A DNA stretch of 40,007 nt from Paenibacillus gorillae (GCF_000513275.1 NZ_CBVJ010000125.1:1-40007); one strand, 5' to 3'; shown: positions 25,105-34,610, counted from the first letter of the stretch. A program made the numbers and translations. Notes: generated by a model not told the origin, from the letters alone.

Positions 25105-25144
25105 CACTCCACCGAGAGAGTGACCAGGAGGTGAGCAGCAGATT

Positions 25145-25516
25145 ATGGTTCTTTCCATTGACGACAGCCGGCCGATATTTATGCAGATCGCCGAACAGAT
25201 CGAGGATGACATTATAGAAGGCAGATTACCCGAGGAAGCACAGGTACCCTCGAAGAACGAGTTTGCAGCCTACCATCAGATTAATCCCGCTACAGCGGCT
25301 AAGGGCGTCAACCTCCTTGCAGATGAAGGCATTTTGTATAAGAAGAGAGGGATTGGAATGTTTGTGGCAACCGGGGCGAAATCGAAGCTGATTGGCAAGC
25401 GGCAGGAATTGTTCTTCGAGCAGTATATCGTAACGATGATGAGGGAAGCGGAGAAGCTCGGCATAACATCGGAGCAACTGATGACCATGATTCAGAGAGG
25501 GGATGCATCCAAATGA
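25145..25516 (+). CDS. GntR family transcriptional regulator, YtrA subfamily
   Basis: A 123-residue protein with a GntR winged helix (RPIFMQIAEQIEDDIIEGRLPEEAQVPSKNEFAAYHQINPATAAKGVNLLADEGILYKKRGIGMFV) and only a short C-terminal dimerisation helix, the hallmark of the YtrA group. AGGAGGTGAGC lies upstream. Its stop overlaps the ATPase start (ATGA). In B. subtilis YtrA represses its own ABC transporter operon and is relieved by certain cell-wall antibiotics. The same gene order and the palindrome at 25083 suggest the same circuit here, but the inducer is not known. Confidence 0.92.
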   Translation: MVLSIDDSRPIFMQIAEQIEDDIIEGRLPEEAQVPSKNEFAAYHQINPATAAKGVNLLADEGILYKKRGIGMFVATGAKSKLIGKRQELFFEQYIVTMMREAEKLGITSEQLMTMIQRGDASK

Positions 25517-26409
25517 CGAATGTAGTAGAAGTCAAACAACTGACCAAAACCTATGGAACCGTCCAAGCGGTAAAAGGCGTCAGCTTCAGTCTCGAGCCGG
25601 ACAAAATTTACGGCCTGCTGGGCCGCAACGGCGCAGGCAAAACGACGATCATGCATATGCTGACCGCACAATTATTTGCGACGAGCGGCGAGATGAAGAT
25701 TTTCGGCGAGTCGCCTTATGAGAACAATAACGTCCTCAGTCAGATCTGCTTCATCAAAGAAAGCCTCAAATACCCAGACAACTACAGAGTAATTGACGTC
25801 CTAGAGCTGTCGGAATCGCTCTTCCCGAACTGGGACCGGGAATACGCCTACTCGCTTCTCCAAGACTTCCAGCTGCCGCTTAAGCGCCGCATCAAGAAGC
25901 TGTCGCGCGGGATGCACTCCTCGCTGGGCATTATTGTCGGACTTGCGAGCCGGGCTCCGCTGACGATTTTCGATGAGCCCTATCTGGGTCTGGACGCAGT
26001 TGCCCGTTCTCTGTTCTACGATCGGCTGCTGGAGGACTACTCCGAGAATCCGCGAACAGTCATTCTTTCCACACATTTGATTGATGAGGTGAGCCGCATG
26101 CTGGAGCATGTCATCGTCGTCGATAACGGCAGCATTATTCTCGACGAAGATTCCGAAGAGCTGCGGGGTGCCGCTTATTCTATCGCAGGTTCTTCCAGCA
26201 TCGTGGAACCGTTCCTTGCAGGCAAAAAAATTATCGCCAAGCAGCCGTTCGGCGCTTTGGTCAATGCCGCAGTTATGGGCAGGTTGACCGCTGACGAACG
26301 GAAAAAAGCCGAATCGCTGGGCTTAGAGCTCGCGCCGGTATCATTGCAGCAGTTGATTATTCATCTGACGAACGGAAAATTGGATGCCAAGGAGGCTGAC
26401 CGCTCATGA
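25513..26409 (+). CDS. ABC transporter ATP-binding protein
   Basis: A 298-residue ATPase with Walker A GLLGRNGAGKTT, Walker B LTIFDEPYLGLD and switch histidine STHLIDE. The signature motif is LSRGMHSS where most have LSGGQ, a variant seen in YtrB-like proteins. The C-terminal 80 residues form an extra domain. It powers the six-helix membrane protein encoded next, which overlaps its stop by four bases. Likely role in export or in defence against envelope-active compounds. Confidence 0.93.
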   Translation: MTNVVEVKQLTKTYGTVQAVKGVSFSLEPDKIYGLLGRNGAGKTTIMHMLTAQLFATSGEMKIFGESPYENNNVLSQICFIKESLKYPDNYRVIDVLELSESLFPNWDREYAYSLLQDFQLPLKRRIKKLSRGMHSSLGIIVGLASRAPLTIFDEPYLGLDAVARSLFYDRLLEDYSENPRTVILSTHLIDEVSRMLEHVIVVDNGSIILDEDSEELRGAAYSIAGSSSIVEPFLAGKKIIAKQPFGALVNAAVMGRLTADERKKAESLGLELAPVSLQQLIIHLTNGKLDAKEADRS

Positions 26410-27086
26410 ACCGCTTATCCAGTGTATTGAAAATGCATTTTAGAGACAAAGCGACTTGGTTTATCATTCCCTACGCTGTGCTTGCATCCAGTTTTCTAGT
26501 CAATCTCATCGTCGGCTACATCTCCCAAGAGGAAATTACAACGGGCGGCATCCTGTCGATCCTTGTCTACTTGTTCGTTATGGGCATTACCGTCCTGCCG
26601 CAAACGTTCAATTTCGCGCTCAGCTTCAGTGTCAGACGGCATGACTATTTTACAGGTACCGCTTTGTTCGCTGCAGCGAACAGCCTCTTCATCTCAGTCG
26701 TCTTGCTGGTGCTCGGCATGATTGAAAAAGCGACCGCAGGATGGGGTACCCATTTGCACTTCTTCAGTCTCCCCTATCTGAACGATGGCTCGATGATCCA
26801 ACAATTGTTCGTTTACTTCATGATCATTATTATGCTGTTCTTCAGCGGCTTCACCATTGGCAGCATCTACCGCAAATTTAAAGGCATCGGCATGATTGTA
26901 ATGGCCATCGCCGGCGTTGCCATTTCCACCGTCCTCTCCTTCTTGATGACCCACTACAACTGGTGGAAATATATTTTCGCCTGGTTCTCTGATAAAACTG
27001 CAGTGGATATCGCACTCTGGCTGATTCCGATTACGCTCATTTATGCCCTCGTATCCTACTTGCTCTTGCGCAGGTCAACCGTATAG
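26406..27086 (+). CDS. ABC transporter membrane protein
   Basis: A 226-residue protein with six predicted membrane helices in the ABC-2 style and no extracellular domain. The long arrangement begins MNRLSSVLKMHFRDKATWFIIPYAVL and ends YALVSYLLLRR. Translationally coupled to the ATPase gene. I do not recognise a more precise family; position marks it as the partner permease of the YtrA-type system. A terminator follows at 27099-27153. Confidence 0.88.
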   Translation: MNRLSSVLKMHFRDKATWFIIPYAVLASSFLVNLIVGYISQEEITTGGILSILVYLFVMGITVLPQTFNFALSFSVRRHDYFTGTALFAAANSLFISVVLLVLGMIEKATAGWGTHLHFFSLPYLNDGSMIQQLFVYFMIIIMLFFSGFTIGSIYRKFKGIGMIVMAIAGVAISTVLSFLMTHYNWWKYIFAWFSDKTAVDIALWLIPITLIYALVSYLLLRRSTV

Positions 27087-27098
27087 CACTCCCAATAT

Positions 27099-27153
27099 CC
27101 CCTTCTTCCACGAGGTGAAGCTCTTTCACATCTCGGGCAAAAAGGGGGTTTTT
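27099..27153 (+). terminator. Probable terminator of the GntR/ABC operon
   Basis: CCCCTT pairs with AAGGGG across an inner hairpin CGAGGTGAA/TTCACATCTCG (two bases bulged), followed by TTTTT. Confidence 0.6.
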
Positions 27154-27290
27154 GTCCTCCCGGCTCTTCTCTAGCACTCAACATCTGTAAAAATGTCCGC
27201 ATTCGTTTTCTTATTTTGACTGGTCTATAATAAAGGGGTACAGCTTGCGCTCACTACTACATACCCAGCGAAGGGAGAACGATATACGTT

Positions 27291-28523
27291 ATGAAAGAAG
27301 AGATCATTAAACGGCTCACGTCCTATGTTATTGTCGATACGCAATCCGATGCCGAGAGCGAGACATGCCCGACAACGCCGGGTCAGCTTGTGCTGGCCAA
27401 CCAACTGGTGGATGAACTTAAAGCCATCGGCATGGAGGAGGTAACCATTGACGGCAATGGCTACGTGATGGCAACACTGCCGTCCAACACAGAGAAGCAG
27501 GTGGCGACGATCGGCTTTCTGGCCCATGTCGATACGGCGAGCGATTTCACCGGCAAGAACGTCAAACCTCAAATCATCGACAACTACGACGGCGGAGATA
27601 TCGTGCTGAACACTGGCGTTACACTGTCTACGCGTGAATTTCCTGAGCTGAGCAGCTACAAAGGCCAGACGCTTATGACGACAGACGGCACAACTTTGCT
27701 CGGAGCCGACAACAAAGCCGGCATTGCCGAAATCATGACTGCGATGGCTTACTTGATCCAGCACCCGGAAATTAAGCACGGCAAAGTGCGCGTAGCCTTT
27801 ACTCCGGATGAGGAGATTGGACGGGGCCCGCATCGGTTCGATGTCGCCGCATTCGGAGCCCGTTATGCCTATACAGTCGATGGCGGCCCGCTCGGCGAGC
27901 TGGAATACGAAAGCTTCAATGCCGCAGGTGTAAAAATAACATGCAGGGGCACTAACGTTCACCCTGGCACCGCCAAGGGTAAAATGGTCAATTCCATCAA
28001 GATTGCGATGGAGCTGCAGCGCAGACTGCCGGCCGAAGAAACGCCGGAGCTTACGGAGGGCTACGAAGGCTTCTACCATCTGCTGTCGATGCAGGGCGAT
28101 GTCGAGCTGACCAAGCTCAGCTATATCATTCGTGACCACGACAAGCAAAAATTCGAAGCACGCAAAGCGTTTATGTCCAGTGTGGTATCCGAGCTGCAAG
28201 CCATTTATGGTGCCAATAGCATCGTCTTGGAAATGAATGATCAATACTACAACATGCGGGACAAAATCGAGCCGGTTTTCCATATCGTCGAACTTGCGCG
28301 TGATGCGATGGAATCCCTTGGCATTACGCCGATTATTAAGCCGATCCGCGGCGGCACTGACGGCTCCCAGTTGTCATATATGGGACTGCCGACTCCGAAT
28401 ATCTTTACAGGCGGGGAGAACTACCACGGCAAATACGAATACGTCTCAATCGACAATATGGAGAAGGCGGTCAACGTCATTATCGAGATCGTCAAACGTT
28501 TCGAGCAGCAAGAACAACAATAA
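27291..28523 (+). CDS. pepT: Peptidase T (aminotripeptidase)
   Basis: A 410-residue cytosolic M20 metallopeptidase that removes N-terminal residues from tripeptides. Metal ligands and catalytic motifs are present: LAHVDTASDF, LLGADNKAGIAEI, the Glu pair in TPDEEIGRGPH, CRGTNVHPGTAKGKMVNS in the lid domain, and IRGGTDGSQLSYMGLPTPNIFTGGENYHGKYEY at the C-terminus. Length matches the family. GAAGGGAGA lies upstream of the ATG. A single gene with a strong terminator after it. Confidence 0.97.
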   Translation: MKEEIIKRLTSYVIVDTQSDAESETCPTTPGQLVLANQLVDELKAIGMEEVTIDGNGYVMATLPSNTEKQVATIGFLAHVDTASDFTGKNVKPQIIDNYDGGDIVLNTGVTLSTREFPELSSYKGQTLMTTDGTTLLGADNKAGIAEIMTAMAYLIQHPEIKHGKVRVAFTPDEEIGRGPHRFDVAAFGARYAYTVDGGPLGELEYESFNAAGVKITCRGTNVHPGTAKGKMVNSIKIAMELQRRLPAEETPELTEGYEGFYHLLSMQGDVELTKLSYIIRDHDKQKFEARKAFMSSVVSELQAIYGANSIVLEMNDQYYNMRDKIEPVFHIVELARDAMESLGITPIIKPIRGGTDGSQLSYMGLPTPNIFTGGENYHGKYEYVSIDNMEKAVNVIIEIVKRFEQQEQQ

Positions 28524-28567
28524 TTAGCAACAACGTCAGCCCGCAACCCGCTAGGGTAAAATGGGCA

Positions 28568-28611
28568 AAAAGAAGACGGCTCCCTCGCCATGAAGGAGCC
28601 GTCTTCTTTTA
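28568..28611. terminator. Bidirectional terminator between pepT and the S-layer protein gene
   Basis: AAGAAGACGGCTCC and GGAGCCGTCTTCTT form a perfect 14-bp stem with A and T runs on both sides. Confidence 0.93.
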
Positions 28612-28631
28612 TATAGCTGCCGCTTATTGTA

Positions 28632-31600
28632 TCAGCCGAGCTTTATCGCCCGCAGCAGCAAGAGCACCGCTTCCGCACGGGTCGCATTAGCCAGCGGTTC
28701 AAAGCGATTCGCGCTTCTTCCGTCAACGATGCCGATCCGGTGCAGCGATTCGACGGAGCTTTTCGCCCACTTCGGAATATACCGGTCATCGTCAAAGCTC
28801 GTATATGAATAGCTTCCGCCCGGTATCTTGAGCATCCGGCCAATGATGACCGCGATTTCCGCTCGGGTAATACGGGCATTCGGACGGAAGGTGCCGTCCT
28901 CATAGCCGGATACGAGTCCCAAGCGAACCGCCTTGGCTATGGCCGGCTGCGCCCATGAGCCAATGTCCGCTCCATCCCGGAAATACGGGAGCGAGCTGTC
29001 ATTGACCGGGCCTTGCGTATTCATGACCATGACGACAAACTCAGCCCGTGTAATGGAGGCATTCGGACGGAAGCGTCCGCTTGGATCGCCTTGCACAATT
29101 CCCTTCTCAGCCGCTTCACGAATGCCAACTGCCGCCCAGTGTCCGGCGATATCGTTGAAGGTCACCTGCGGTTTAGGCGGCACATAGTCACGGGAGAATA
29201 CTGCATAGATTGCTCCGGTCGTTACATTACGCACATCCACCTTGATTCGATTGCCATCCGCCGTGCCTCCAAGCTCCGTCCATCTCTTGGCAACCGGATC
29301 ATAGCTGAAAATGCTGCCGACTTGGTCGCTGCGCAGCTGCCAGCGGTCATAGGCGATGGACAGCTGGACCGGCTGCGCGTAGGAAGTCGCATAATCCGCC
29401 CCCCATTTGAAGAAGCCGCTTAACACGCTATAGCCCGCACCGTCCATGCGATCCGGTTTAGGAGCGGTTTCCAGCTGATAGCATAAATCCCGGCCTGCCG
29501 CTCCGGACGGAATATGGACAGAAACCTGATCCGATAGATTTAATACGGCTGATTTACCGACTAAAACTGTTGTCCTTCTATTAATCGAACACCAGCTTTC
29601 CTCCGATGAATTCGAACGGATATTGGTCACTTGAACCAAGGCAACAGATGCATTACCCGCCGTGTCCTTCGCGTAGACCGTATAAGTTCCATTCGAATAG
29701 GCTAAGAAGCTGTTTGCATTTTTTATATCCGTACCTTTAGAGGCGAAATAAGCGGCATCACGCTGACCGCTGTCCCATTTCAACTGCGATAATCCATTTC
29801 CTTCCCCCTGCAGCGTTACTGCAATATACACTTGTACCGAGCCTGTTGTCGTCGTCTGCGGACTGATCGATGTCTGGATCACCGGAGCTACTTTAATAAT
29901 ATTGGTAATTGTAATCGTGTTTACCGATTCATTGCCGTAGGAATCACGGGCATAAACGGTGTAGACTCCGTTAGAGGTCGCTGTAAACTTCCCGCCGTTG
30001 GAAACTGTGCTTCCTCTATTGTCGAAATAAGCGGCATCACGCGTGCCGTCTGCCCACTTCAGCTGCGACAACCGTGCTCCCGATGCCTGCACTGTTGCTA
30101 TGACCGTCACATCTACCGAGCCGTTGACCGGAGCTTGCGTGCTGAGCGCGGTTAAAATCAGCGGCTTGTTGCCAATGCCGATATTGCTGATCTCTATTGT
30201 CTTCACCGCAGCATTCCCGGCTTTGTCCAGTGCGTACACCGTATAGACACCGTTAGAGGTCACCGAGAACGAGCTGGCATTCCGTATATCCGTACCCTGC
30301 GCGGCAAAATAATCGGCATTCCGGTTGCCCGAAGCCCATTTCAGTTGGACAAGCGAATTGCCCGCGCCTTGTGCACTGGCATTGACAGATACCTTCACCT
30401 GACCGTTGGTTGGAGCCGTCGTATCCGGTGTTAACTGAATAACCGGCTGTCCCGTCCATATATTCGAGATGGTGATCGTCTTCGCCGCTTCGTTGCCATA
30501 CTTGTCACGTACATAGAAGGTGTAGGTGCCATTCGCGGCAAAAGATGCTTTGCTGCTTCCCGTTATATCGGTTCCGCTATTTGCGAAATAAGCGGCATCA
30601 CGTTGCCCTTCTGCCCATTTAATAGTAGCAACGCCGTTGTTCTCCCCTTCCAGCTCCGCCTTCACCGTCACTTGAACCGGCTTCTGCGTCGGTTCCGTCA
30701 GATCCGGAGTCAGCGTAAGCGACACCTTGCTCGCCCATACAAACTCATAGGCGCCGATATCGACCGTTCCGTTCACGATGCGCGCCCGCCCGCTTCTGTC
30801 TGTCGTAATAGAAGAAAGATCCGGCGATGCGCCCTGCTGGAACACTGCATTGGAGCCCTTGTCGATAGCAGGAGATTCCTTCTTAGGCTGCAGATAGCGA
30901 TTCTGATCGGTGAACAGCAACGGATCAGCGTCACTGTTGCCAACAATGCTATTGCCCACTGCTTCGTTCAGAATGCCGTCAGGCTTATCATCCTGCACAA
31001 TGCTGTAGGAAATATCAATCGTACCGCCATCCCGGTTCGTAATGCTGTGGAAATCCCGGTCATTGTTGTTGCCCACAATGCTATTGCGAAGCTGCGGCTT
31101 GCTGGCGCCAGCATTCAGAATTCCGCCGCCCCCGTCGCTCGCTTCGTTACTCGCGATCGTCACATTCGTCAGCACCGGACTGCTGCTCGCATTGAACAAA
31201 CCGCCGCCATCCGTCGCACGATTCGCATAGAAGACTGCATTCGTAATAACAGGATTGCTGTTGTCCTGATTGTAAATGCCCCCGCCGCTGCGGGCGGCGC
31301 GATTATCGGCGAACGTCACGTTCGTCAGCTTCGGACTGCTGTTGTAGTTGGCGAGTCCGCCTCCGTTGACCGCTTCATTTCTAGTAAAAATAATATTGAG
31401 CAGCGTAGGGCTGCTATTCTCGTTCAGCATGCCTGCGCCTGTATTGATCGTTTTGTCCGATGCAAAACCGCCTGTAATCGTCACGCCGTCCAATACGGCG
31501 GTTGCGTTCACATCTTTATTCTTAATGACTTGATAGACGTTGCCGTTCGCTTTGCGGTCCCGGTTAATATCGGCGCTAAGCACCGTTTCATTCGCATTGA

Positions 31601-31991
31601 AATCGCGGTTTGCGAGCATTGCTTGAACGGACGAACCGTCCCCGATTTTCTCATTGCCGGCAAAACCTCCACGTATCGCGACACCATTTTTCAGTTTGAA
31701 ATGGCGGGTCCGGCGATCCCTGTCCTCCTGATATTCGCTTGGATAATAAGTACCCTTGGCCACCCAAATCTCTTTCCCGCTATTCTCCTCCGTTTCTGAT
31801 AACGCGTCCTCCAAATCCCGATAGGCGTTTTCCCAGCTCGTTCCGTTTTCTCTTCCTTTTGCATTCGCATTTACATACACGATGCCGCCTCCGGCATCCG
31901 CCGCTTCAACCGGCCCTCCAAACTCTGGCCATACGCCCAAGCCGACAATTAAAGTGAAAATAAGGCTCAGACAAACGAGTTTCTTCCTCAA
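28632..31991 (-). CDS. S-layer-anchored surface protein with beta-helix, four Ig-like repeats and three SLH domains
   Basis: A 1119-residue exported protein with a TTG start preceded by AAGGAGGT at good distance. Residues 1-31 form a signal peptide ending VEAA. Residues about 35-410 form a right-handed parallel beta-helix (YVNANAKGRENGTSWENAYRDLEDAL, then many N-rich GGG.YN..S.P.ltNv.F rungs). Four repeats of about 93 residues occupy about 420-795, each containing IKWA.GqRDAaYF and NGtYTvYarDkyGNea. A ZU5-like region follows at about 800-930. Three SLH domains close the protein (FNDIAGHWA, FRDGADIGSWA, FDDDRYIPKWA). SLH domains bind pyruvylated wall polymers. The beta-helix suggests polysaccharide binding or cleavage, but no catalytic motif is evident. 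Confidence 0.93.
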   Translation of the reverse strand: MRKKLVCLSLIFTLIVGLGVWPEFGGPVEAADAGGGIVYVNANAKGRENGTSWENAYRDLEDALSETEENSGKEIWVAKGTYYPSEYQEDRDRRTRHFKLKNGVAIRGGFAGNEKIGDGSSVQAMLANRDFNANETVLSADINRDRKANGNVYQVIKNKDVNATAVLDGVTITGGFASDKTINTGAGMLNENSSPTLLNIIFTRNEAVNGGGLANYNSSPKLTNVTFADNRAARSGGGIYNQDNSNPVITNAVFYANRATDGGGLFNASSSPVLTNVTIASNEASDGGGGILNAGASKPQLRNSIVGNNNDRDFHSITNRDGGTIDISYSIVQDDKPDGILNEAVGNSIVGNSDADPLLFTDQNRYLQPKKESPAIDKGSNAVFQQGASPDLSSITTDRSGRARIVNGTVDIGAYEFVWASKVSLTLTPDLTEPTQKPVQVTVKAELEGENNGVATIKWAEGQRDAAYFANSGTDITGSSKASFAANGTYTFYVRDKYGNEAAKTITISNIWTGQPVIQLTPDTTAPTNGQVKVSVNASAQGAGNSLVQLKWASGNRNADYFAAQGTDIRNASSFSVTSNGVYTVYALDKAGNAAVKTIEISNIGIGNKPLILTALSTQAPVNGSVDVTVIATVQASGARLSQLKWADGTRDAAYFDNRGSTVSNGGKFTATSNGVYTVYARDSYGNESVNTITITNIIKVAPVIQTSISPQTTTTGSVQVYIAVTLQGEGNGLSQLKWDSGQRDAAYFASKGTDIKNANSFLAYSNGTYTVYAKDTAGNASVALVQVTNIRSNSSEESWCSINRRTTVLVGKSAVLNLSDQVSVHIPSGAAGRDLCYQLETAPKPDRMDGAGYSVLSGFFKWGADYATSYAQPVQLSIAYDRWQLRSDQVGSIFSYDPVAKRWTELGGTADGNRIKVDVRNVTTGAIYAVFSRDYVPPKPQVTFNDIAGHWAAVGIREAAEKGIVQGDPSGRFRPNASITRAEFVVMVMNTQGPVNDSSLPYFRDGADIGSWAQPAIAKAVRLGLVSGYEDGTFRPNARITRAEIAVIIGRMLKIPGGSYSYTSFDDDRYIPKWAKSSVESLHRIGIVDGRSANRFEPLANATRAEAVLLLLRAIKLG
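29590..30735 (-). repeat. Four tandem Ig-like coding repeats of about 280 bp
   Basis: The AAATAAGCGGCATCACG-type sequence (encoding the RDAAYF core) recurs near 29746, 30027 and 30587, with a variant near 30306. Spacing is about 280 bp, so the repeats arose by in-frame duplication. Confidence 0.8.
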
Positions 31992-32266
31992 CTTCGCTCT
32001 ACCTCCTTATCCTCTTTCCGGACATGCCCTATACGATTCGTAACATAGTCAGTACTCTATGACCGTTCACCCGGTATATTTGATACGAAACGTATTTGGA
32101 AATTGTTGCGGCGTTTTGAAAATAAATATTGTGAATAAATAAGGACAAGCGCTCAACCACTCTCTAATTCAATTTCAAAATTTGTCGATTTTTGGAATTT
32201 TATAAAAGTGTTGAAATAGTCGGCTCAATTCCTTTGAAGCTGCCTAGCAGAGCCAGCTTGAAGTAG
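31992..32266. other. AT-rich leader region upstream of the S-layer protein gene
   Basis: No supported gene. A long 5' untranslated region or distant promoter is possible, but I see no good -35/-10 pair close to the TTG start. Confidence 0.5.
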
Positions 32267-32306
32267 AAAAAAACGAGCCCTAGCCTAATCGCTAGAGACT
32301 CGTTTC
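32267..32306 (-). terminator. Terminator of the flavin reductase gene
   Basis: On the minus strand AAACGAG-CTCTAGC pairs with GCTAGGG-CTCGTTT (one mismatch) around GATTAG, followed by seven T. Confidence 0.88.
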
Positions 32307-32314
32307 TATGATAG

Positions 32315-32932
32315 CTACAACGGTCTTTCCACTGTGAAAATATCGCCAAGACCGGCATAATCATGACCGGCAAGCCGGCTTACTGGCTGAAGCTTGCGGG
32401 GATCGATATGCCCATCCCCATCATAAACCGAATCGGCGATATGGTAAGCGACAACCCGCCCGATAAGCAGATCGCAGGCAGGCCCGCCTTCCGCATCGCC
32501 TCCAAGCTCCAATGCTTGCTCCAATAAGCATTCCATTCGAATACGGGGCTCGGCTACACCAGGAACTTCAATCCGCTGGCTGCTGACCAGAGTTAATCCG
32601 GCTGCCTGCACCTCGCTCTCCTCCGGCGGCAGGCTTGCCGCCGTCGCATTCATCGCCTCAAGAAAGGACTCGTCGGCGATATGGACGACGAATTGTCCCT
32701 TTCCTATTGCGTTGCGCGCCGTATCCTTCCTCTCGCCATTCTTTCGCTGCACAGAGACCGAAACAAGCGGCGGGTTCGAGCTGACAATATTGAAAAAACT
32801 GAAGGGTGCCGCGTTTAGAACTCCCTGATCAGACAATGTCGTGACTAAGGCGATAGGCCTCGGGATGATGCTACCAATCAACAGCTTATAATTGTCGCGG
32901 GCGCTTAGTGCCGACGGGTCGATCATCACCAT
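32315..32932 (-). CDS. Flavin reductase-like FMN-binding protein
   Basis: About 205 residues with the flavin-reductase split-barrel: NYKLLIGSIIPRPIALVTTLSDQGVLNAAPFSFFNIVSSNPPLVSVSVQRK, then KDTARNAIGKGQFVVHI. It reduces flavin or uses bound FMN for reductive detoxification. GGAGGA precedes ATG 32932 (MVMIDPS) closely. The open frame to 33031 overlaps the upstream hydrolase and has no ribosome binding site. Thirteen bases after mhqD, last gene of the cluster, with its own terminator. In this setting it may supply reduced flavin for quinone reduction, which is an inference. Confidence 0.9.
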   Translation of the reverse strand: MVMIDPSALSARDNYKLLIGSIIPRPIALVTTLSDQGVLNAAPFSFFNIVSSNPPLVSVSVQRKNGERKDTARNAIGKGQFVVHIADESFLEAMNATAASLPPEESEVQAAGLTLVSSQRIEVPGVAEPRIRMECLLEQALELGGDAEGGPACDLLIGRVVAYHIADSVYDGDGHIDPRKLQPVSRLAGHDYAGLGDIFTVERPL

Positions 32933-32945
32933 AACTTTTCCTCCG

Positions 32946-33566
32946 TTACACGATATTCTCCCGGTACCACTGGGCGGCTGCCGCCACCTCCGTACCAGTG
33001 AGCTGATGGCCGAACCGCTCCCAGTGTACATTTACCGAAGCTCCTGCCCCTGTTAACAATGAGGTAAGCTCCTCCGTCTCCTGCGGCGAGCAGATCGGAT
33101 CATTGCTGCCCGCTCCGATGAAGACGGGAACGTCTGTGAGAGCCGGCAGTTCAATGCCGCGCAGCGGCACCATTGGATGATGCAGAATCGCACCGCGCAG
33201 CGCATCCCTGTCATGGAACAACAGACTTGCTGCAATGTTGGCGCCATTCGAATAACCTATGGCAATGAGATTGCGGCGGTCGAATCCGTATTCCTCTGCG
33301 GCCTGGTCCAGAAATTCGTTCAATTCCTGAGTCCGGAAGATCAAATCCTCAATATCGAATACGCCTTCAGCCAGCCGGCGGAAAAACCGCGGCATACCAT
33401 TTTCCAATACATTGCCCCTTACGCTAAGCACCGAAGACGCCGGAGAAATCGCCACGGCCAGCGGCAGCAGATCGCTTTCAGTCCCTCCCGTTCCATGGAG
33501 CAGCAGTAGTACGGGAGCAGACGGGTCGGTACCTGGTTTGAAAATATGCTTCATCGTCGCTGTCAT
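32946..33566 (-). CDS. mhqD: Alpha/beta hydrolase (carboxylesterase/phospholipase), MhqD type
   Basis: A 206-residue hydrolase with oxyanion-hole segment LLLHGTGG, nucleophile elbow GYSNG (Ser), acid in GSNDPICSPQE, and catalytic His in RFGHQLT. The segments SVLSVRGNVLENG and FRRLAEGVFDIEDL match Bacillus MhqD closely as I know that sequence. MhqD belongs to the MhqR regulon induced by methylhydroquinone and other electrophiles. AAGGAGG precedes the ATG, which overlaps the dioxygenase stop (TAATG). Its natural substrate is not established. Confidence 0.92.
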   Translation of the reverse strand: MTATMKHIFKPGTDPSAPVLLLLHGTGGTESDLLPLAVAISPASSVLSVRGNVLENGMPRFFRRLAEGVFDIEDLIFRTQELNEFLDQAAEEYGFDRRNLIAIGYSNGANIAASLLFHDRDALRGAILHHPMVPLRGIELPALTDVPVFIGAGSNDPICSPQETEELTSLLTGAGASVNVHWERFGHQLTGTEVAAAAQWYRENIV

Positions 33567-34526
33567 TACTGATCCTCCTTCAATACGCGAACTTCAATCG
33601 GCGGCAGCAATTTAACGATCTGATCGCGGTGTTTCTCATACCATTCCGGCAGCATCAGTTTCTCGCCGAGATTTTCTTGCTCCTCATCACGGGCAAAGCC
33701 CGGAGGATCGGTCGCGATCTCGAACAGAATTCCGCCCGCTTCACGGAAATAGATTGCATTGAAATATTGACGGTCCACGATCGGAGTCGGCTGATAGCCG
33801 CTAGTCTCGACCTGCGTTCTCCAGCTCTCATGCTCTTCGAAATCTTTGGCGCGCCATGCGATATGATGAACCGTTCCCGCGCCGCCTGCACCTGCTGCCA
33901 TTGGCGTCACGTTCACATCGATAATATTGCCGATGTCGCCAAACGATTGGAACCGCGCAAAGCCGTTCTCCTCGCCGACTTTGGTCAGCCCCATTACATG
34001 CTCCAGCAAATGAGCGGTACGGCTAGGCGCCAGGCTGAACAATACAGCTCCGCCAAAGCCTTTGATCGCTTTCTCAGCCGGAACGCCGCCAAAGCCCCAA
34101 GTACTTGCCGTGCCGGCCTCCCGGGCAACCAGCTCTGCGTGCATGCCGTCCGGATCATCAAACTGCAGATACGTTTCGCCGAATCTTGTCGTCTCTGTCA
34201 CCGCAATATTGAATTTCGCCAATCTCTCCCGCCAGAAATCGAGCGAGTCAACCGGAACGACGTAGGTTGTAATGCCGACTTGACCAGCGCCGACACGTCC
34301 GAGACGCGAGCCTGCCGAAGGGAAAAATGTAATAATCGTCCCCGGACTTCCCTGCTCATCACCAAAGTACAGATGATAAACTTCCGGCGCATCGAAGTTG
34401 ATCGTTTTTTTAACTAAACGCAATCCCAGCAACCCTGCATAAAAATCGACTGTCGCCTGCGCGTCACGTACAAAAGCGGTAATATGGTGAATACCTGCTG
34501 ATTTTTAATTTCGTTTGTTCTGTCAT
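33566..34526 (-). CDS. Ring-cleaving dioxygenase of the MhqE/MhqO type (N-terminal frameshift)
   Basis: This is a two-module vicinal-oxygen-chelate (glyoxalase-like) protein of about 319 residues. The C-terminal module has HHIAWRAKDFEEHESW and VDRQYFNAIYFREAGGILFEIATDPPGF, which contain metal ligands His and Glu. The long frame starts only at 34432 (MLGLRL), inside the first module. Upstream, ATG 34526 with GGGAG encodes MTEQTKLK and then stops. If the T5 run at 34502-34506 is read as four, it continues as SAGIHHITAFVRD and joins GLLGLRLVKKTINFD, restoring the first metal-binding His. The family cleaves or detoxifies hydroquinones. First gene after the MhqR-like regulator; coupled to mhqD. 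Confidence 0.87.
34502..34506 (-). other. Frameshift site in a T5 homopolymer of the dioxygenase
   Basis: With five A on the minus strand the leader reads TKLKISRYSP then stops. With four A it reads TKLKSAGIHHITAF and enters the conserved frame. Confidence 0.78.
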
Positions 34527-34610
34527 TACGATCCACTCCCTCAATGTTGTTGTTATCGTTCTATCGTGATTTGTTCATCGTTAACTGCTTATCTATGATT
34601 CGGCGAACAG

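Noticed and set aside
27225..28283. Minus-strand open frame of 352 codons
   Set aside because: Antisense to pepT, which has all catalytic motifs. No family features.
30603..31799. Plus-strand open frame of 398 codons
   Set aside because: Antisense to the beta-helix part of the S-layer protein. Its Arg/Ile/Ala-rich translation is what the repetitive minus strand gives when read backwards.
33629..34417. Plus-strand open frame of 262 codons
   Set aside because: Antisense to the dioxygenase gene; no recognisable domain.
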